Assembly: GCA_023386955.1 (NCBI GenBank)
Contig: JAEWIS010000053.1
Span: 124,001 to 188,000, forward strand
Origin: Bacillota bacterium
GTDB taxonomy: Bacteria; Bacillota; Bacilli; Paenibacillales; NBRC-103111
Reading direction: 5' to 3'
Length of the DNA stretch: 64,000 nucleotides
The position numbers and the translations under genes are program-made. Below, piece after piece: positions 1-8,612 of this stretch. The stretch's first letter is position 1. Each line of letters opens with the position of its first letter. The notes below the pieces were generated by a model that was not told where the DNA came from, searched no databases, and was given only the letters and a program-made list of their open reading frames with translations.

Positions 1-1
1 G

Positions 2-919
2 TTCATCGGTGAATACAGCGGCGAACGCAAGGAGGTCCGTCCCGTAACGATTGCTACCTATCATATCCTGACCCACGGGGCGGGGCGCAAGGAAACCGCC
101 CATCTGGACCTGTTCCGCAGCCGGAACTGGGGCCTGATTATTTATGATGAGGTGCACCTGCTTCCGGCGCCGGTATTCCGGATGACGGCGGAGCTGCAAT
201 CCGCCCGCAGGCTTGGCCTTACAGCCACCCTGATCCGGGAGGACGGGCTGGAGGCGGATGTGTTCGGGCTGGTGGGGCCCAAGCGCTACGAAATCAGCTG
301 GAAGCAGCTGGAGAAGGAAGGATGGCTGGCGAAGGTGGAGTGTACGGAGGTGCGGGTTCCTTTTTCCGGGGAGGACCGGGAAAGCTACGATCAGGCGCTC
401 CCCCGGGAGAAGATCCGGGTGGCGGCGGAGAATGCCCGCAAGCTGGAGATTCTGCGGAAGGTTCTGGAGGACTGCCGGGGGGATCGTGTGCTGATTATCG
501 GACAATACCTGAACCAGCTGCGGCAGGTGGCGCAGGAGACAGGGATTCCGCTGATATGCGGAGATACGCGGCATGAGGAACGGGAGCGGCTGTTTCAAGC
601 CTTCCGGCAGGGAGAGGTGCAGACACTGGTGGTTTCCCGGGTGGCCAATTTTGCGGTGGACCTGCCGGATGCTTCCGTGGCGGTGCAAATCTCCGGCAGC
701 TTCGGCTCGCGCCAGGAGGAGGCCCAGCGGATGGGCAGGATCCTGCGCCCCAAATCCGGGGCGAATGCCGCCCGTTTTTATACGCTGGTGACCGAGGACA
801 GCCGGGAACAGGATTTTGCCGTCAACCGGCAGCTGTTTCTGCTGGAGCAGGGGTACCGGTATGAGGTGAAAAGCGCTGCTGAGCTGGCAGAGGCGGCGGC
901 CGGCCGGGAGCCCTTATGA
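2..919 (+). CDS. XPB-type DNA helicase, C-terminal part (5' end outside window)
   Basis: This is the 3' part of a superfamily 2 DNA helicase of the bacterial XPB/Ssl2 type; the reading frame is open from base 2, so the start lies upstream of the window. Visible motifs are the Walker B box YDEVH near visible residue 49, motif III LTATLIREDG, which contains the Arg-Glu-Asp (RED) triplet known from XPB, and motif VI QRMGRILRPK. XPB enzymes use ATP to move on or distort DNA; the bacterial members are thought to act in repair, but their exact task is poorly known. The stop overlaps the next start in an ATGA, so the two genes are translationally coupled. Confidence 0.9.
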   Translation, partial: FIGEYSGERKEVRPVTIATYHILTHGAGRKETAHLDLFRSRNWGLIIYDEVHLLPAPVFRMTAELQSARRLGLTATLIREDGLEADVFGLVGPKRYEISWKQLEKEGWLAKVECTEVRVPFSGEDRESYDQALPREKIRVAAENARKLEILRKVLEDCRGDRVLIIGQYLNQLRQVAQETGIPLICGDTRHEERERLFQAFRQGEVQTLVVSRVANFAVDLPDASVAVQISGSFGSRQEEAQRMGRILRPKSGANAARFYTLVTEDSREQDFAVNRQLFLLEQGYRYEVKSAAELAEAAAGREPL

Positions 920-2577
920 GCGTTCATGATCCGGACCTTGTCGCCATGAAGGAGGAGCTGGAAGCCGCATATAACGGTCTCCGGCCTTGGGCGAAGGAGG
1001 TTCTCCGCCTTCTGGTGGCCCGTTTCGGCCCTTTGCCGGCTGAGCAGGAGGAGCTGGCCCGGCTGGCTCTGCGGGAGGGACTGAGCGGAGCCCATGTCCG
1101 GGCTTCTTTGCGTCTTCTGCAAAGCAACGGACTGGTTCATGCGGTTCCCAAAGGCTGGAGGGAGCACCAATACCGGGTGCCGGAGGGGCATGCGGCCTTT
1201 TGGCAGGAGAAGCTGTTCCCGCGGCTGGAGCCGGAACCGGAGGAGGCGAGCTTCGGAGCGGAGGGTGTCCGTAATGAACCGGGAGATGCGGTGAAGGATG
1301 TGCTGCAGGTGCTTTTGGCTGCCTCACGGGGAGAGCTGAAGCTGCTGAAGTCGGGGGGATTGTCAGGCCAGTCCGTTCGCAGGCTGGAGCAGGTGCTACT
1401 GGCCCGGGATGGGGAGCTGGAAGCAAGCGGACTTGCAGCAGCCGTCCCCCACCGCTATGGCCCGGCTGTTGCGGGAGCACTTCATATGGCCGCGGCCTCC
1501 GGTCTTCTCCAGGTGGAGAACGGCTTGGTAAGGCCGGCAGGTGAGGCTGCTGCGGCTTGGCTCGGGAAGCCCTGCCGAGTCCTCCATCAGGAGCTGTATG
1601 CCATCTGGAAGAAAGCGGTTGCCCCCACCTTCAGCGGTTGGGAATTTCATGCCCTGTACGCGTTGGAGACGGCGGAGCCCGGACGCTGGTATCCCTTGAA
1701 TCATCTATTTGACTGGTTGCGGGTGTGTGGTATGATGGATTTAGACTGCATGGCACAGATGGGTTTCATTTCCACACGGCTTGTTCCGCTGGGCGCGTGG
1801 GGATGGCTGTGTTTGGAGCAGCGGGATTCCGGCATGGCGTTTATGCTGCCGGCGCCTGTTGCCGCCCTGCGGGAGAAGGATTTTGAGCCCCGTTTTGTGG
1901 GGATTATCGTACAGCCTGATCTGGAAATCATTGTCCCTCCGGATCCGCCCCCTGGATTATGGTGGGTCCTCCTCCAATGGTGCGAATGGACAGTCCGCGG
2001 GGAAATTTCCGTGTTCCGTTTGACTCCCCGGAGCATAAATGCGGGACGGACTGCCGGAGGCTCTGTGGAAGCGCTGATTAGGCAGATGAGGGATTACAGC
2101 AAGGTTGATATAGATGAAGGAGTCATCCGCTTTATCCGGGAGCAGGGCGGAGCCCGTCCTGCGGAAAGCACTGCTGGCCCGGATATTCATGCCAAGGAGC
2201 CACCGGGTCCGGTCCGTGCGCTGGAGCCGCTGTTTGCCGGAGCGACGGCAAAGGATGGGCTTGTCCGGGAGCCCGGTGTTGCTGATGCGGCAGCTCCGGA
2301 ACCGGAACCGCTGCCTGCGGAGGTTCCTGCCGCGTGGTGGACCTTGAACAGGCGCGGGCATCCCTCTACGGAGAAGGAGATGGTCCGCAGGGCCATCGCC
2401 ATGAAGACGGCTCTCCGGGTCGGAACCGCCTGCGGAGAAGTGATGCTGGTGCCGCTGCGGATTCATGAAGAGGCGGAGGACTGGGTGCTGTACGGTATGC
2501 AGGGCAGGCTGGAGGTTAGGCTGAAGCCCCATGAATGGACAGGTCTCCGGCTGGTTTGGCCGGGGATACATGAATAG
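916..2577 (+). CDS. XPB helicase-associated protein (Helicase_C_3/XPB N-terminal-like domain)
   Basis: A 553-residue protein coupled by an ATGA overlap to the XPB helicase. The N-terminal third reads like repeated winged-helix segments (around residues 15-85). A central block, roughly residues 315-410 with VGIIVQPDLEIIVPPD, resembles the XPB/Ssl2 N-terminal-like domain (Helicase_C_3 family). The region around residues 410-470 is low-complexity and rich in Pro, Ala and Glu. I infer that it supplies in trans the accessory domain that eukaryotic XPB carries in cis. It has no helicase motifs of its own. Pairing with the helicase is the main clue to its role. Confidence 0.7.
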   Translation: MSVHDPDLVAMKEELEAAYNGLRPWAKEVLRLLVARFGPLPAEQEELARLALREGLSGAHVRASLRLLQSNGLVHAVPKGWREHQYRVPEGHAAFWQEKLFPRLEPEPEEASFGAEGVRNEPGDAVKDVLQVLLAASRGELKLLKSGGLSGQSVRRLEQVLLARDGELEASGLAAAVPHRYGPAVAGALHMAAASGLLQVENGLVRPAGEAAAAWLGKPCRVLHQELYAIWKKAVAPTFSGWEFHALYALETAEPGRWYPLNHLFDWLRVCGMMDLDCMAQMGFISTRLVPLGAWGWLCLEQRDSGMAFMLPAPVAALREKDFEPRFVGIIVQPDLEIIVPPDPPPGLWWVLLQWCEWTVRGEISVFRLTPRSINAGRTAGGSVEALIRQMRDYSKVDIDEGVIRFIREQGGARPAESTAGPDIHAKEPPGPVRALEPLFAGATAKDGLVREPGVADAAAPEPEPLPAEVPAAWWTLNRRGHPSTEKEMVRRAIAMKTALRVGTACGEVMLVPLRIHEEAEDWVLYGMQGRLEVRLKPHEWTGLRLVWPGIHE

Positions 2578-2597
2578 ATGAAAGGCGTGAGGCTGCC

Positions 2598-3044
2598 GTG
2601 AGCATAATGGAGAAACAAGCATTGGATATGTCGGCCCTGCTGCTTCGCGCATATGAATTGGGCGATCTGATTCTCGCCTCGCAGGAGGCGGCGCGGTATT
2701 TGGCCGAAAAGGAGAGGCTGTCGGGGGATCCGGTGGCCCAGGAATTGATTGTAACGCTGGGGAAGAAGAAGGAGCTTTTCGAGGAATGCCAGCGCTTCGG
2801 GCATTTTCATCCCGAGTATCATAAAGCTATGGATGCGGTTAAGGAGATTCAGGACCGGCTTGATGCGCTGCCCAGTGTGCAGGGTTTCAAGGAAGCGGAG
2901 AAATCGCTGGATGATTTGCTGTACGAGGTATCCGCACTGATTGCCGGAGCCGTATCGGATACGGTGAAAGTGCCCTCTAACGACCCGCTGCCCAAACAGG
3001 GCGGCTGCAGCTCCGGAGGGAGCTGCAGCGGGCGCTGCGGTTAA
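2598..3044 (+). CDS. ylbF: YlbF family regulator
   Basis: A 148-residue YlbF/YmcA-family protein, close to the usual length. In B. subtilis YlbF forms a complex with YmcA and YaaT that supports RNase Y-dependent mRNA processing, competence, sporulation and biofilm formation, and the complex binds [4Fe-4S] clusters. The predicted helical body (residues 10-125) is followed by a Gly/Ser tail with three cysteines at about 137, 143 and 147 (GGCSSGGSCSGRCG), which fits cluster binding. The start used is GTG at 2598 behind a weak GAGG; ATG codons at 2607 and 2628 are alternatives. ylbG follows nearby, but an opposite-strand asparaginase gene lies between them. Confidence 0.85.
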   Translation: MSIMEKQALDMSALLLRAYELGDLILASQEAARYLAEKERLSGDPVAQELIVTLGKKKELFEECQRFGHFHPEYHKAMDAVKEIQDRLDALPSVQGFKEAEKSLDDLLYEVSALIAGAVSDTVKVPSNDPLPKQGGCSSGGSCSGRCG

Positions 3045-3090
3045 AGGCTGCGAAGCCGGCCGGAGAGCCTTGATCTCAACAAGGAGAACA

Positions 3091-4119
3091 TCAGCCTTCC
3101 TGCCGGAGACGGAAAACAGGGAGGATTTCTCCTACCTCGGTGCCTTTCCAGTTGCGGACAACCGGTTTATGGAAGCCGGAGAGGGCGTCGCTTTCAGGTC
3201 CGGTCAGCCAGCCTAACTGAACCAGAGCTTCTGTGACGGCGGGGTAGATGGCCCGCTGGGCTCCGTCCTCAATCTTGAGGGCCAGTCCCAAGCCAAGCTC
3301 CGGTGCTGCCACGGCGAAGACGCCTTCGGCGCCCATCTTGCCGATGAGCCGGCCTTGGGTCACTTCGATCAGCCGGGTATCATAACGCCCGGTTCCCGCC
3401 AATTGGCCAGGGTGGGCGGTGATGGCCGAGATAATCCGCTTGGCTGCTGCGGACAAGCGGCCGGGCTGTTGCTCCGGACTCCGGCTAAGCTCTCCGAGCC
3501 GGGCGTAAGCTGCCGCCAGCCGGACCAGCGGCAGACCGAAGACGGGCACGCCGCAGCCGTCGGTGCCCAGCACAATCTTGGCGGCCGGGTATCCGGACAG
3601 CAGGCTGACCGTCTCCAGCATCCGCTGCTGGACGGGATGCGCCGGGTCCATGTAGGTGCCGGTATCGGCGCCGAGGTGCAGAGCCAGCGCCAGCATTCCG
3701 GCATGTTTGCCGGAGCAGTTGTTGTGCAGCTCCGAGGGTTCGATGCCCGCTTGGGCCAGACAGGCGGCGCTTGGTGCATGGTAAGGCGCGTGGGGACCGC
3801 AAAGCAGGCAGTGCTCGTCTAATCCCAGCTTATCCAGCATGGATGAAACGGTTGCGGTGTGGAACTCCTCCCCGTTGTGGGAGGCGGCGAGAATGGCGAT
3901 TTCCGCATCCGTAAAGCCGTATGCGGCTGCTGCCCCCGTTTCCAGAACCGGCAGCGCCTGAATGGGCTTCATGGACGACCGGGCAAACATGAAGACTTCC
4001 GGATTCCCGGCGGAGGCAAGGATCCGCCCGGCGGAGTCAGTAACGGCAATATGGCCTCTGTGGAGGCATTCCACAAGCGCCCCCCGGGTAACATGAAGCA
4101 GGATTTCTGAGTTGTGCAT
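3091..4119 (-). CDS. L-asparaginase II family protein
   Basis: A 342-residue protein of the thermolabile asparaginase II family (Rhizobium etli AnsA type), which hydrolyses L-asparagine to aspartate and ammonia and is unrelated to the E. coli-type asparaginases. Family motifs are visible: RSSMKPIQALP near residue 45, ASHNGE, HNNCSGKHAGM and GTDGCGVP, containing the Ser-Lys and Cys residues typical of this fold. I chose the ATG at 4119 because GGAG lies about nine bases upstream; the frame is open further to 4281, but that extension overlaps the divergent gene's leader. The gene sits between ylbF and ylbG on the opposite strand. No signal peptide is seen, so it is probably cytoplasmic. Confidence 0.88.
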   Translation of the reverse strand: MHNSEILLHVTRGALVECLHRGHIAVTDSAGRILASAGNPEVFMFARSSMKPIQALPVLETGAAAAYGFTDAEIAILAASHNGEEFHTATVSSMLDKLGLDEHCLLCGPHAPYHAPSAACLAQAGIEPSELHNNCSGKHAGMLALALHLGADTGTYMDPAHPVQQRMLETVSLLSGYPAAKIVLGTDGCGVPVFGLPLVRLAAAYARLGELSRSPEQQPGRLSAAAKRIISAITAHPGQLAGTGRYDTRLIEVTQGRLIGKMGAEGVFAVAAPELGLGLALKIEDGAQRAIYPAVTEALVQLGWLTGPESDALSGFHKPVVRNWKGTEVGEILPVFRLRQEG

Positions 4120-4197
4120 CGTAAACATCTCCGAATTCGTGATAAAGTAGCATACTCGCGCGAGAAGCGCATTGGCGACCAGAAAAGAGGGAGAGCA

Positions 4198-4482
4198 ATG
4201 ATTACAGAAAGAACCGGATTGATTATATGGGTGAACGACATTAAACCGGCCAAGAACCTGGAACGCTTCGGCAGTATCCATTATATCTCCAAAAAGATGT
4301 CTTATGTAGTCTTGTATATTTATTCCGATAAACTCGAGGAAACCTTGAAGGGGTTGCAGCGCCTTCCGTATGTGAAGAAGGTGGAGCGTTCCTTCCGCAA
4401 CGAAATCAAAACGGAATACAGCCGCAATAACCAGGAGGGGCTGGAAAAAAGCCTGAATCCCCAGGAAATCAGCGAGTCGTAG
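4198..4482 (+). CDS. ylbG: YlbG family protein (DUF2129)
   Basis: A 94-residue cytoplasmic protein of the YlbG/DUF2129 family, whose biochemical role is unknown. The start at 4198 follows a purine-rich AGAGGGAG; the open frame extends upstream to 4114, but the family begins at the MITERTGLIIW segment. Typical features are the short beta-strand LIIWVNDIK at the N-terminus and the LPYVKKVERSFRNEI block near residue 65. In bacilli ylbF and ylbG are neighbours, as here. A strong hairpin directly downstream ends transcription. Confidence 0.85.
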   Translation: MITERTGLIIWVNDIKPAKNLERFGSIHYISKKMSYVVLYIYSDKLEETLKGLQRLPYVKKVERSFRNEIKTEYSRNNQEGLEKSLNPQEISES

Positions 4483-4514
4483 GTGTTTGTTCGTCCCGGA
4501 TTGCCGCAGATCAG

Positions 4515-4565
4515 CAATACCAAAAAGACACGGCCGCGGCGGCAGTGTCTTTTTGGTATTGGATT
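4515..4565. terminator. Bidirectional intrinsic terminator between ylbG and a small reverse gene
   Basis: A perfect 17-bp inverted repeat (arms 4515-4531 and 4545-4561) with a 13-base GC-rich loop. The outer arms contain A and T runs (CAAAAAG/CTTTTTG), so the structure can end transcription both from ylbG and from the converging small gene at 4586-4777. Confidence 0.85.
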
Positions 4566-4585
4566 CACATAGGCCAAGCAGGAAA

Positions 4586-4777
4586 TCAGCTCAGCGACAC
4601 CTGAACCAGACTCCGCAGGTACTGGTCGCCTCCGGGAACCTGGATCAAATCCCGGGAATACCCCTTCAGCGGTCCTACATAATCCAGTTCGCCCTCTACA
4701 AAAACCGTTACATTGCATTTGTTGACTACCGCATACTCCAGATCCGTATCCTTTTGCAAATATCCGCCTACTGTCAT
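4586..4777 (-). CDS. Small conserved-type protein of unknown function (63 aa)
   Basis: A 63-residue reading frame with a near-ideal Shine-Dalgarno sequence (AAGGAGG, seven bases before the ATG) and its own terminator directly downstream, both of which argue for a real gene. The protein is acidic to neutral, without a signal peptide or membrane segment. It alternates short hydrophobic strands (CNVTVFVEGELDYVGPLK) in a pattern suggesting a small beta barrel. I do not recognise a named family. Nearby genes (ylbG, an unknown 145-residue protein) give no functional hint. Confidence 0.65.
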   Translation of the reverse strand: MTVGGYLQKDTDLEYAVVNKCNVTVFVEGELDYVGPLKGYSRDLIQVPGGDQYLRSLVQVSLS

Positions 4778-5169
4778 GATGAAAATCCTCCTTGTGTGGT
4801 TTTGTTATACAGACACTTCGAAACGGCAGGGTGTAACGGCGTTCACAAAACCTTCAATATTTAACCGGATAACGGACAGAAAAAAAGGCGGATACCCGTC
4901 TATCCGACTTGGAGACCATGGCAATTTTGCAATATAGCGAAAATAATGATTGCGTTATCGTGCAGTAATGTGATAAATATAGGAAAAGAAGGATATTGGC
5001 TTTTGATTTTATTACCAGATTTAAGGGGATTGTTTATATATTTGAATAGAATTTTAGTTATAATCGGGATGATTTAACTTGGAATTCAACGTTGCATCAG
5101 GTATCATAATTATATAGCCTAGACCATCCGGGTCTAAAGTCCTTCCAGGGTTATTAAGGAGTGAAGAGC
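4778..5169. other. AT-rich intergenic region without a recognised gene
   Basis: About 390 bases, clearly richer in A and T than the surroundings from 4920 onward. It must hold the promoters of the flanking divergent genes. A TATAAT lies at 5059-5064 but has no convincing -35 box at 16-18 bp. A short hairpin TAGACC/GGTCTA (about 5119-5135) precedes the forward gene. No reading frame with a ribosome binding site was seen. Confidence 0.5.
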
Positions 5170-5607
5170 ATGAGAGATAAGCAAATGGATAGATGGAGCA
5201 CTTACGAGCCCTTTTTCGTTGTTTTGGGAGAGAAGAAGATTGCCGATATAGTGATTACTCATCATGCCCGCTCCCGTTGGTTGGATCGGGTGGAGAGCCA
5301 AAAGGCAGGATACGAGGATATTTCTTCTTTTTTATGGGATAAGCTCAAAAACGGCCAAATCCGCAATTATTACCGTCATGAGCAGGATGTGTATCTGATT
5401 GATGAAGATCTGGTGATGGTAGCCGAATTTGTTCCGCTGGATAACGAAACGGATCTCACCGGAGGCCCGGTGTTCAAGATGATTGTGGTCACCTTCCTTG
5501 GGCGTATGTCGGAAACCATGGAGCTCCGCGATCTGAAAACCTATTATTCCTGGCTTCGCCATTCCCGTCGGATGACGCTGGTGAAGAACAGCCGCAAGCG
5601 CAAATAA
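5170..5607 (+). CDS. Protein of unknown function (145 aa)
   Basis: A 145-residue soluble protein. The ATG at 5170 is preferred over the in-frame GTG at 5161 because AAGGAG at 5156-5161 stands eight bases before it. The segment VITHHARSRWLDRV (about residues 30-43), followed by a DLVMVAEF strand, faintly resembles small nuclease- or toxin-like DUF4258 folds (histidine at the start of a helix, later beta strands), but the match is too weak for a call. The C-terminus is strongly basic (RHSRRMTLVKNSRKRK), which may suit nucleic acid binding. It is monocistronic, followed by its own terminator. Confidence 0.65.
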   Translation: MRDKQMDRWSTYEPFFVVLGEKKIADIVITHHARSRWLDRVESQKAGYEDISSFLWDKLKNGQIRNYYRHEQDVYLIDEDLVMVAEFVPLDNETDLTGGPVFKMIVVTFLGRMSETMELRDLKTYYSWLRHSRRMTLVKNSRKRK

Positions 5608-5654
5608 TCCAATCTGCCCCTGTTGGCCTATGCCATAGCCAGATATCATTATCA

Positions 5655-5708
5655 GCATTCCCCAAAAGAACTCTTTGGAGACTTCTTTTCGCGGGGATGC
5701 TTTTTATT
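5655..5708 (+). terminator. Intrinsic terminator after the 145-residue gene
   Basis: An interrupted hairpin with outer arms GCATTCCCC and GGGGATGC and inner arms AAAAGAA and TTCTTTT, followed by TTTTTATTTA. Confidence 0.75.
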
Positions 5709-5786
5709 TATATGTGGGAAACGGTAGCACAGAAGCTTTTTAAGCAACTTTGTTATAGAATGGGAAGGAAGGGACGGTGGGCGTGA

Positions 5787-6698
5787 ATGGCGTTAAATTT
5801 CCATCAGCTGCATATCTTCTATACGGTGTCCGAGAAAGGCAGCTTCTCCGGTGCAGCCCAGGCGCTGCATATGACTCAACCCGCAGTGACCATGCAGATC
5901 CAGTCGCTGGAGGATTATTTCGGGGCCAAGCTGTTTTTGCGCACCACCAAAAAAATTGAGCTTACCGAAGCGGGGCGGGCGCTCCTTCCCTTTGCTAAAC
6001 GGAGCATTGAGCTCATGCGGGAGACGGAAACCGGCATGTCCCGGTTCACGCATATGCTGGAGGGCCGGCTTCAGCTGGGAGCCAGTTTGACCATCGGTGA
6101 ATATATTCTGCCCCGGCTCTTGGGTCCCTTCGGGCAGGAGTTTCCCCATATTTCCGTCAGTCTCAAGGTGATGAATACCGCCCAGATTCTGGAGGAGATC
6201 ATGCAGCATCAGCTGACCTTCGGGCTGGTGGAAGCGCCTATTGAGCATCCGGATGTGCTCATGGATCCCGTATTAAGCGACGAGCTTCTGCTGGTGCTGC
6301 CTGCCGGCCACGAGCTGGCACAGAAGGAGGAAATCACACTGGAGGATGCGCTGCGCTATCCTTTTGTGGTCCGGGAGAAGGGCTCCGGCACCCGCCGGGT
6401 GATGGAGGAGGAGCTCCTCCGGCGCGGGATGGATCTGTCGGATATGAAAATCCTCATGGAGCTGGGCAGCACAGGGGCTGTCAAATCGGCGGTGGAGGCC
6501 AATCTGGGCCTGTCCATTCTGTCCCAATCCTCCATCAAGCATGAGCGGGCCCTGGGTGTTCTGGCGGCCAGAAGCATAGAAGGCATCCGCTTTATGCGGA
6601 GTTTTTATTCCATTCATCTGAAATCAGCATTGCTGCCCATATCGGCGGTCACCTTCCTCACCTTTATGAAGGAACGGGATTTGAAGCAGTGGCTGTAG
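5787..6698 (+). CDS. LysR family transcriptional regulator
   Basis: A 303-residue LysR-type regulator. The winged helix-turn-helix is at residues 5-64 (FHQLHIFYTVSEKGSFSGAA, then TQPAVTMQIQSLEDYFGAKLF). A periplasmic-binding-like effector domain spans residues 90-295 and carries the usual VREKGSGTRR segment near residue 195. The full length matches the family. Sequence style is closest to CysL/YwfK-type members, which control sulfur or anion metabolism, but the effector cannot be told from sequence. The start ATG follows a purine-rich GGAAGGAAGGGACGG. It is followed in the same direction by a PHP-domain gene and galU, with about 50 bases between. Confidence 0.9.
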   Translation: MALNFHQLHIFYTVSEKGSFSGAAQALHMTQPAVTMQIQSLEDYFGAKLFLRTTKKIELTEAGRALLPFAKRSIELMRETETGMSRFTHMLEGRLQLGASLTIGEYILPRLLGPFGQEFPHISVSLKVMNTAQILEEIMQHQLTFGLVEAPIEHPDVLMDPVLSDELLLVLPAGHELAQKEEITLEDALRYPFVVREKGSGTRRVMEEELLRRGMDLSDMKILMELGSTGAVKSAVEANLGLSILSQSSIKHERALGVLAARSIEGIRFMRSFYSIHLKSALLPISAVTFLTFMKERDLKQWL

Positions 6699-6746
6699 TG
6701 TTATCTATATATCCATACGATTTTTGCGGAAAGGACTGCTGCAGGT

Positions 6747-7625
6747 ATGAGTGAAATTATGGAAGGGTACGCTGATTTACATACCCATACCCGGGCTTCA
6801 GACGGGACGGGAACCCCCTCGGACAATGTGCGCCTGGCCGCGGCGGCGGGTTTAAGCGCCGTATCCATTACGGACCATGATACGGTGGCCGGTCTGGAGG
6901 AAGCGTTGGAGGCTGGCAGGGCTGCGGGAATCACCGTGGTGCCGGGAGTGGAAATCAGTTCCTCGGAGAACGGCAAGGATATCCACGTGCTGGGCTATTA
7001 TATGGACGTGGCTGATCCGCTCTTTCTAAGCAGGCTGGAGGAATTGCGGAATGTGCGGGAGGGACGCAATGAGCGGATGCTGGAGCGTCTCCGGGAGCTG
7101 GGTTATGCCATTACACTGGAGGAAGTGCTGGAGCGCAGGGGACCCGTGGAGCAAAAGGATACCAGTGTGGGCCGCCCGCATATTGCCCAGGTGCTGGTGG
7201 ACAAGGGTTATGCGGAGTCTCAGCAGGATGCCTTCAACCGGCTGATCGGTGAAAACGGAGCTGCCTTTATTAGCCCGAAGCGCATCTCCCCGGAGACGGC
7301 CATCGCCTGGATTCATGAAGCGGGCGGTGCTGCCGTTTTGGCCCATCCCGGGCTGTACGGCAACGATACGCTGGTGGAGCGCCTGGCAGGCACTGGCCTG
7401 GACGGCATAGAAGCCGACCATTCCGACCATTCCCCGGAAGAGGTGGAGAAGTACAGGGAGATTACCCGGCGCTATGGGCTGGTTGCTACGGCAGGCTCCG
7501 ACTATCACGGGGAAAGAGGCGGCGAGGTGTTTCACGGTCCATTAGGCGGAAGGCGCGTAGAGGCTGCGGTTCTGCCGCTGCTGCAGGAGCGGGCAGAAAA
7601 TCGTTCCGGGGGTATGAGCAAGTGA
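6747..7625 (+). CDS. PHP domain metal-dependent phosphoesterase
   Basis: A 292-residue protein of the PHP superfamily, in the YciV/TrpH-like group that includes 3',5'-nucleoside bisphosphate phosphatases and 5'-3' exoribonucleases (RNase AM). Metal-binding motifs occur in the family order: DLHTHTRASDG near residue 10, ITDHD near 40, PGVEIS near 65, LAHPG near 205 and the C-terminal GSDYHG near 250. It is cytoplasmic. The gene lies 15 bases upstream of galU, so the two are probably co-transcribed. Substrate choice between pAp-type nucleotides and short RNA is not decidable here. Confidence 0.85.
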   Translation: MSEIMEGYADLHTHTRASDGTGTPSDNVRLAAAAGLSAVSITDHDTVAGLEEALEAGRAAGITVVPGVEISSSENGKDIHVLGYYMDVADPLFLSRLEELRNVREGRNERMLERLRELGYAITLEEVLERRGPVEQKDTSVGRPHIAQVLVDKGYAESQQDAFNRLIGENGAAFISPKRISPETAIAWIHEAGGAAVLAHPGLYGNDTLVERLAGTGLDGIEADHSDHSPEEVEKYREITRRYGLVATAGSDYHGERGGEVFHGPLGGRRVEAAVLPLLQERAENRSGGMSK

Positions 7626-7639
7626 AGGAGGTTTAACAC

Positions 7640-8512
7640 ATGCGGATTAAAAAGGCCATAATTCCTGCTGCGGGTTTGGGCACCCGGTTTCTGCCGGCCA
7701 CCAAAGCCCAGCCCAAGGAGATGCTGCCCATTGTGGACAAGCCCTCCATCCAATATATCGTGGAAGAGGCCATCGCGTCCGGCATCGAGGATATTATTAT
7801 TGTCACTGGCCGCAATAAGCGGGCCATTGAGGACCACTTTGACAAATCGGTGGAGCTGGAGCTTATGCTCTCCAAAACAGGCAAGGATGATCTTCTGCAT
7901 ATGGTGCAGACCGTATCCAATCTGGCCGATGTCCATTATATCCGCCAGAAGGAGCCGCTGGGGCTGGGGCATGCCGTGCTGTGCGCCCGTAAATTCATCG
8001 GGAATGAGCCCTTTGCCCTGCTGCTGGGGGATGATATTATTGCCTCGGATCCGCCCTGCCTGAAGGGAATGCTGGATCTCTATGAGCAGGTGGAGACCTC
8101 CGTCATAGCGGTTCAGGAGGTGCCCTGGAGCGAGGTGGACAAGTACGGCATTATTTCACCTGCCGGCATGGAGAGGGAAGTGGAATTTATCCGCGATCTG
8201 GTGGAAAAGCCGGAGCGGGAGTCAGCCCCCTCCAACCTGGCGGTCATCGGCCGGTATGTCATCGAGCCGGAGATTTTCGCTATTCTCGAGCATCAGGAGC
8301 CGGGCCGGGGTGGGGAGATTCAGCTGACAGACGCCCTCCGGGTATTGAACAGGGATAAGCCCATGGCGATCTTCCGCCAGACAGGGGACCGGTACGATAC
8401 CGGCGACAAGCTGGGTTATATCCAGGCCACCATCGAATTCGCATTGAAGCGGGAGGAGCTGGCCCCGGCGCTCCGCAGCTATCTGCAGGAGCTGGTGCGG
8501 CGAATGGAATAG
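7640..8512 (+). CDS. galU: UTP-glucose-1-phosphate uridylyltransferase
   Basis: A 290-residue nucleotidyltransferase that makes UDP-glucose from UTP and glucose 1-phosphate, the precursor for glycolipids, teichoic acid glycosylation and galactose use. The N-terminal signature AAGLGTRFLPATKAQPKEML is intact, as are LLGDDI near residue 130 and the RYDTGDKLGYI segment near 250. The length agrees with GtaB/GalU. The start ATG follows GAAGGAGG at a good distance. A terminator hairpin follows. Confidence 0.95.
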   Translation: MRIKKAIIPAAGLGTRFLPATKAQPKEMLPIVDKPSIQYIVEEAIASGIEDIIIVTGRNKRAIEDHFDKSVELELMLSKTGKDDLLHMVQTVSNLADVHYIRQKEPLGLGHAVLCARKFIGNEPFALLLGDDIIASDPPCLKGMLDLYEQVETSVIAVQEVPWSEVDKYGIISPAGMEREVEFIRDLVEKPERESAPSNLAVIGRYVIEPEIFAILEHQEPGRGGEIQLTDALRVLNRDKPMAIFRQTGDRYDTGDKLGYIQATIEFALKREELAPALRSYLQELVRRME

Positions 8513-8536
8513 GAGTCTTTGCCCCCCATAAAAAAA

Positions 8537-8590
8537 CACCCCCTCCACTTCCGCCGGATTTCCGGTGAAGGAGAAGGGGGTATTTGGCGC
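8537..8590. terminator. Terminator between galU and the converging SGNH hydrolase gene
   Basis: An A-run plus CACCCCCT pairs with AGGGGGTA plus TTT across an internal secondary hairpin (GCCGGATTTCCGGT). It can serve both converging genes. Confidence 0.7.
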
Positions 8591-8612
8591 GCGGGATAGC
8601 CGGTTCTGCCGG

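Noticed and set aside
5042..5064. Promoter TTGAAT...TATAAT before the 145-residue gene
   Set aside because: The spacer is only 11 bp, too short for sigma-A recognition.
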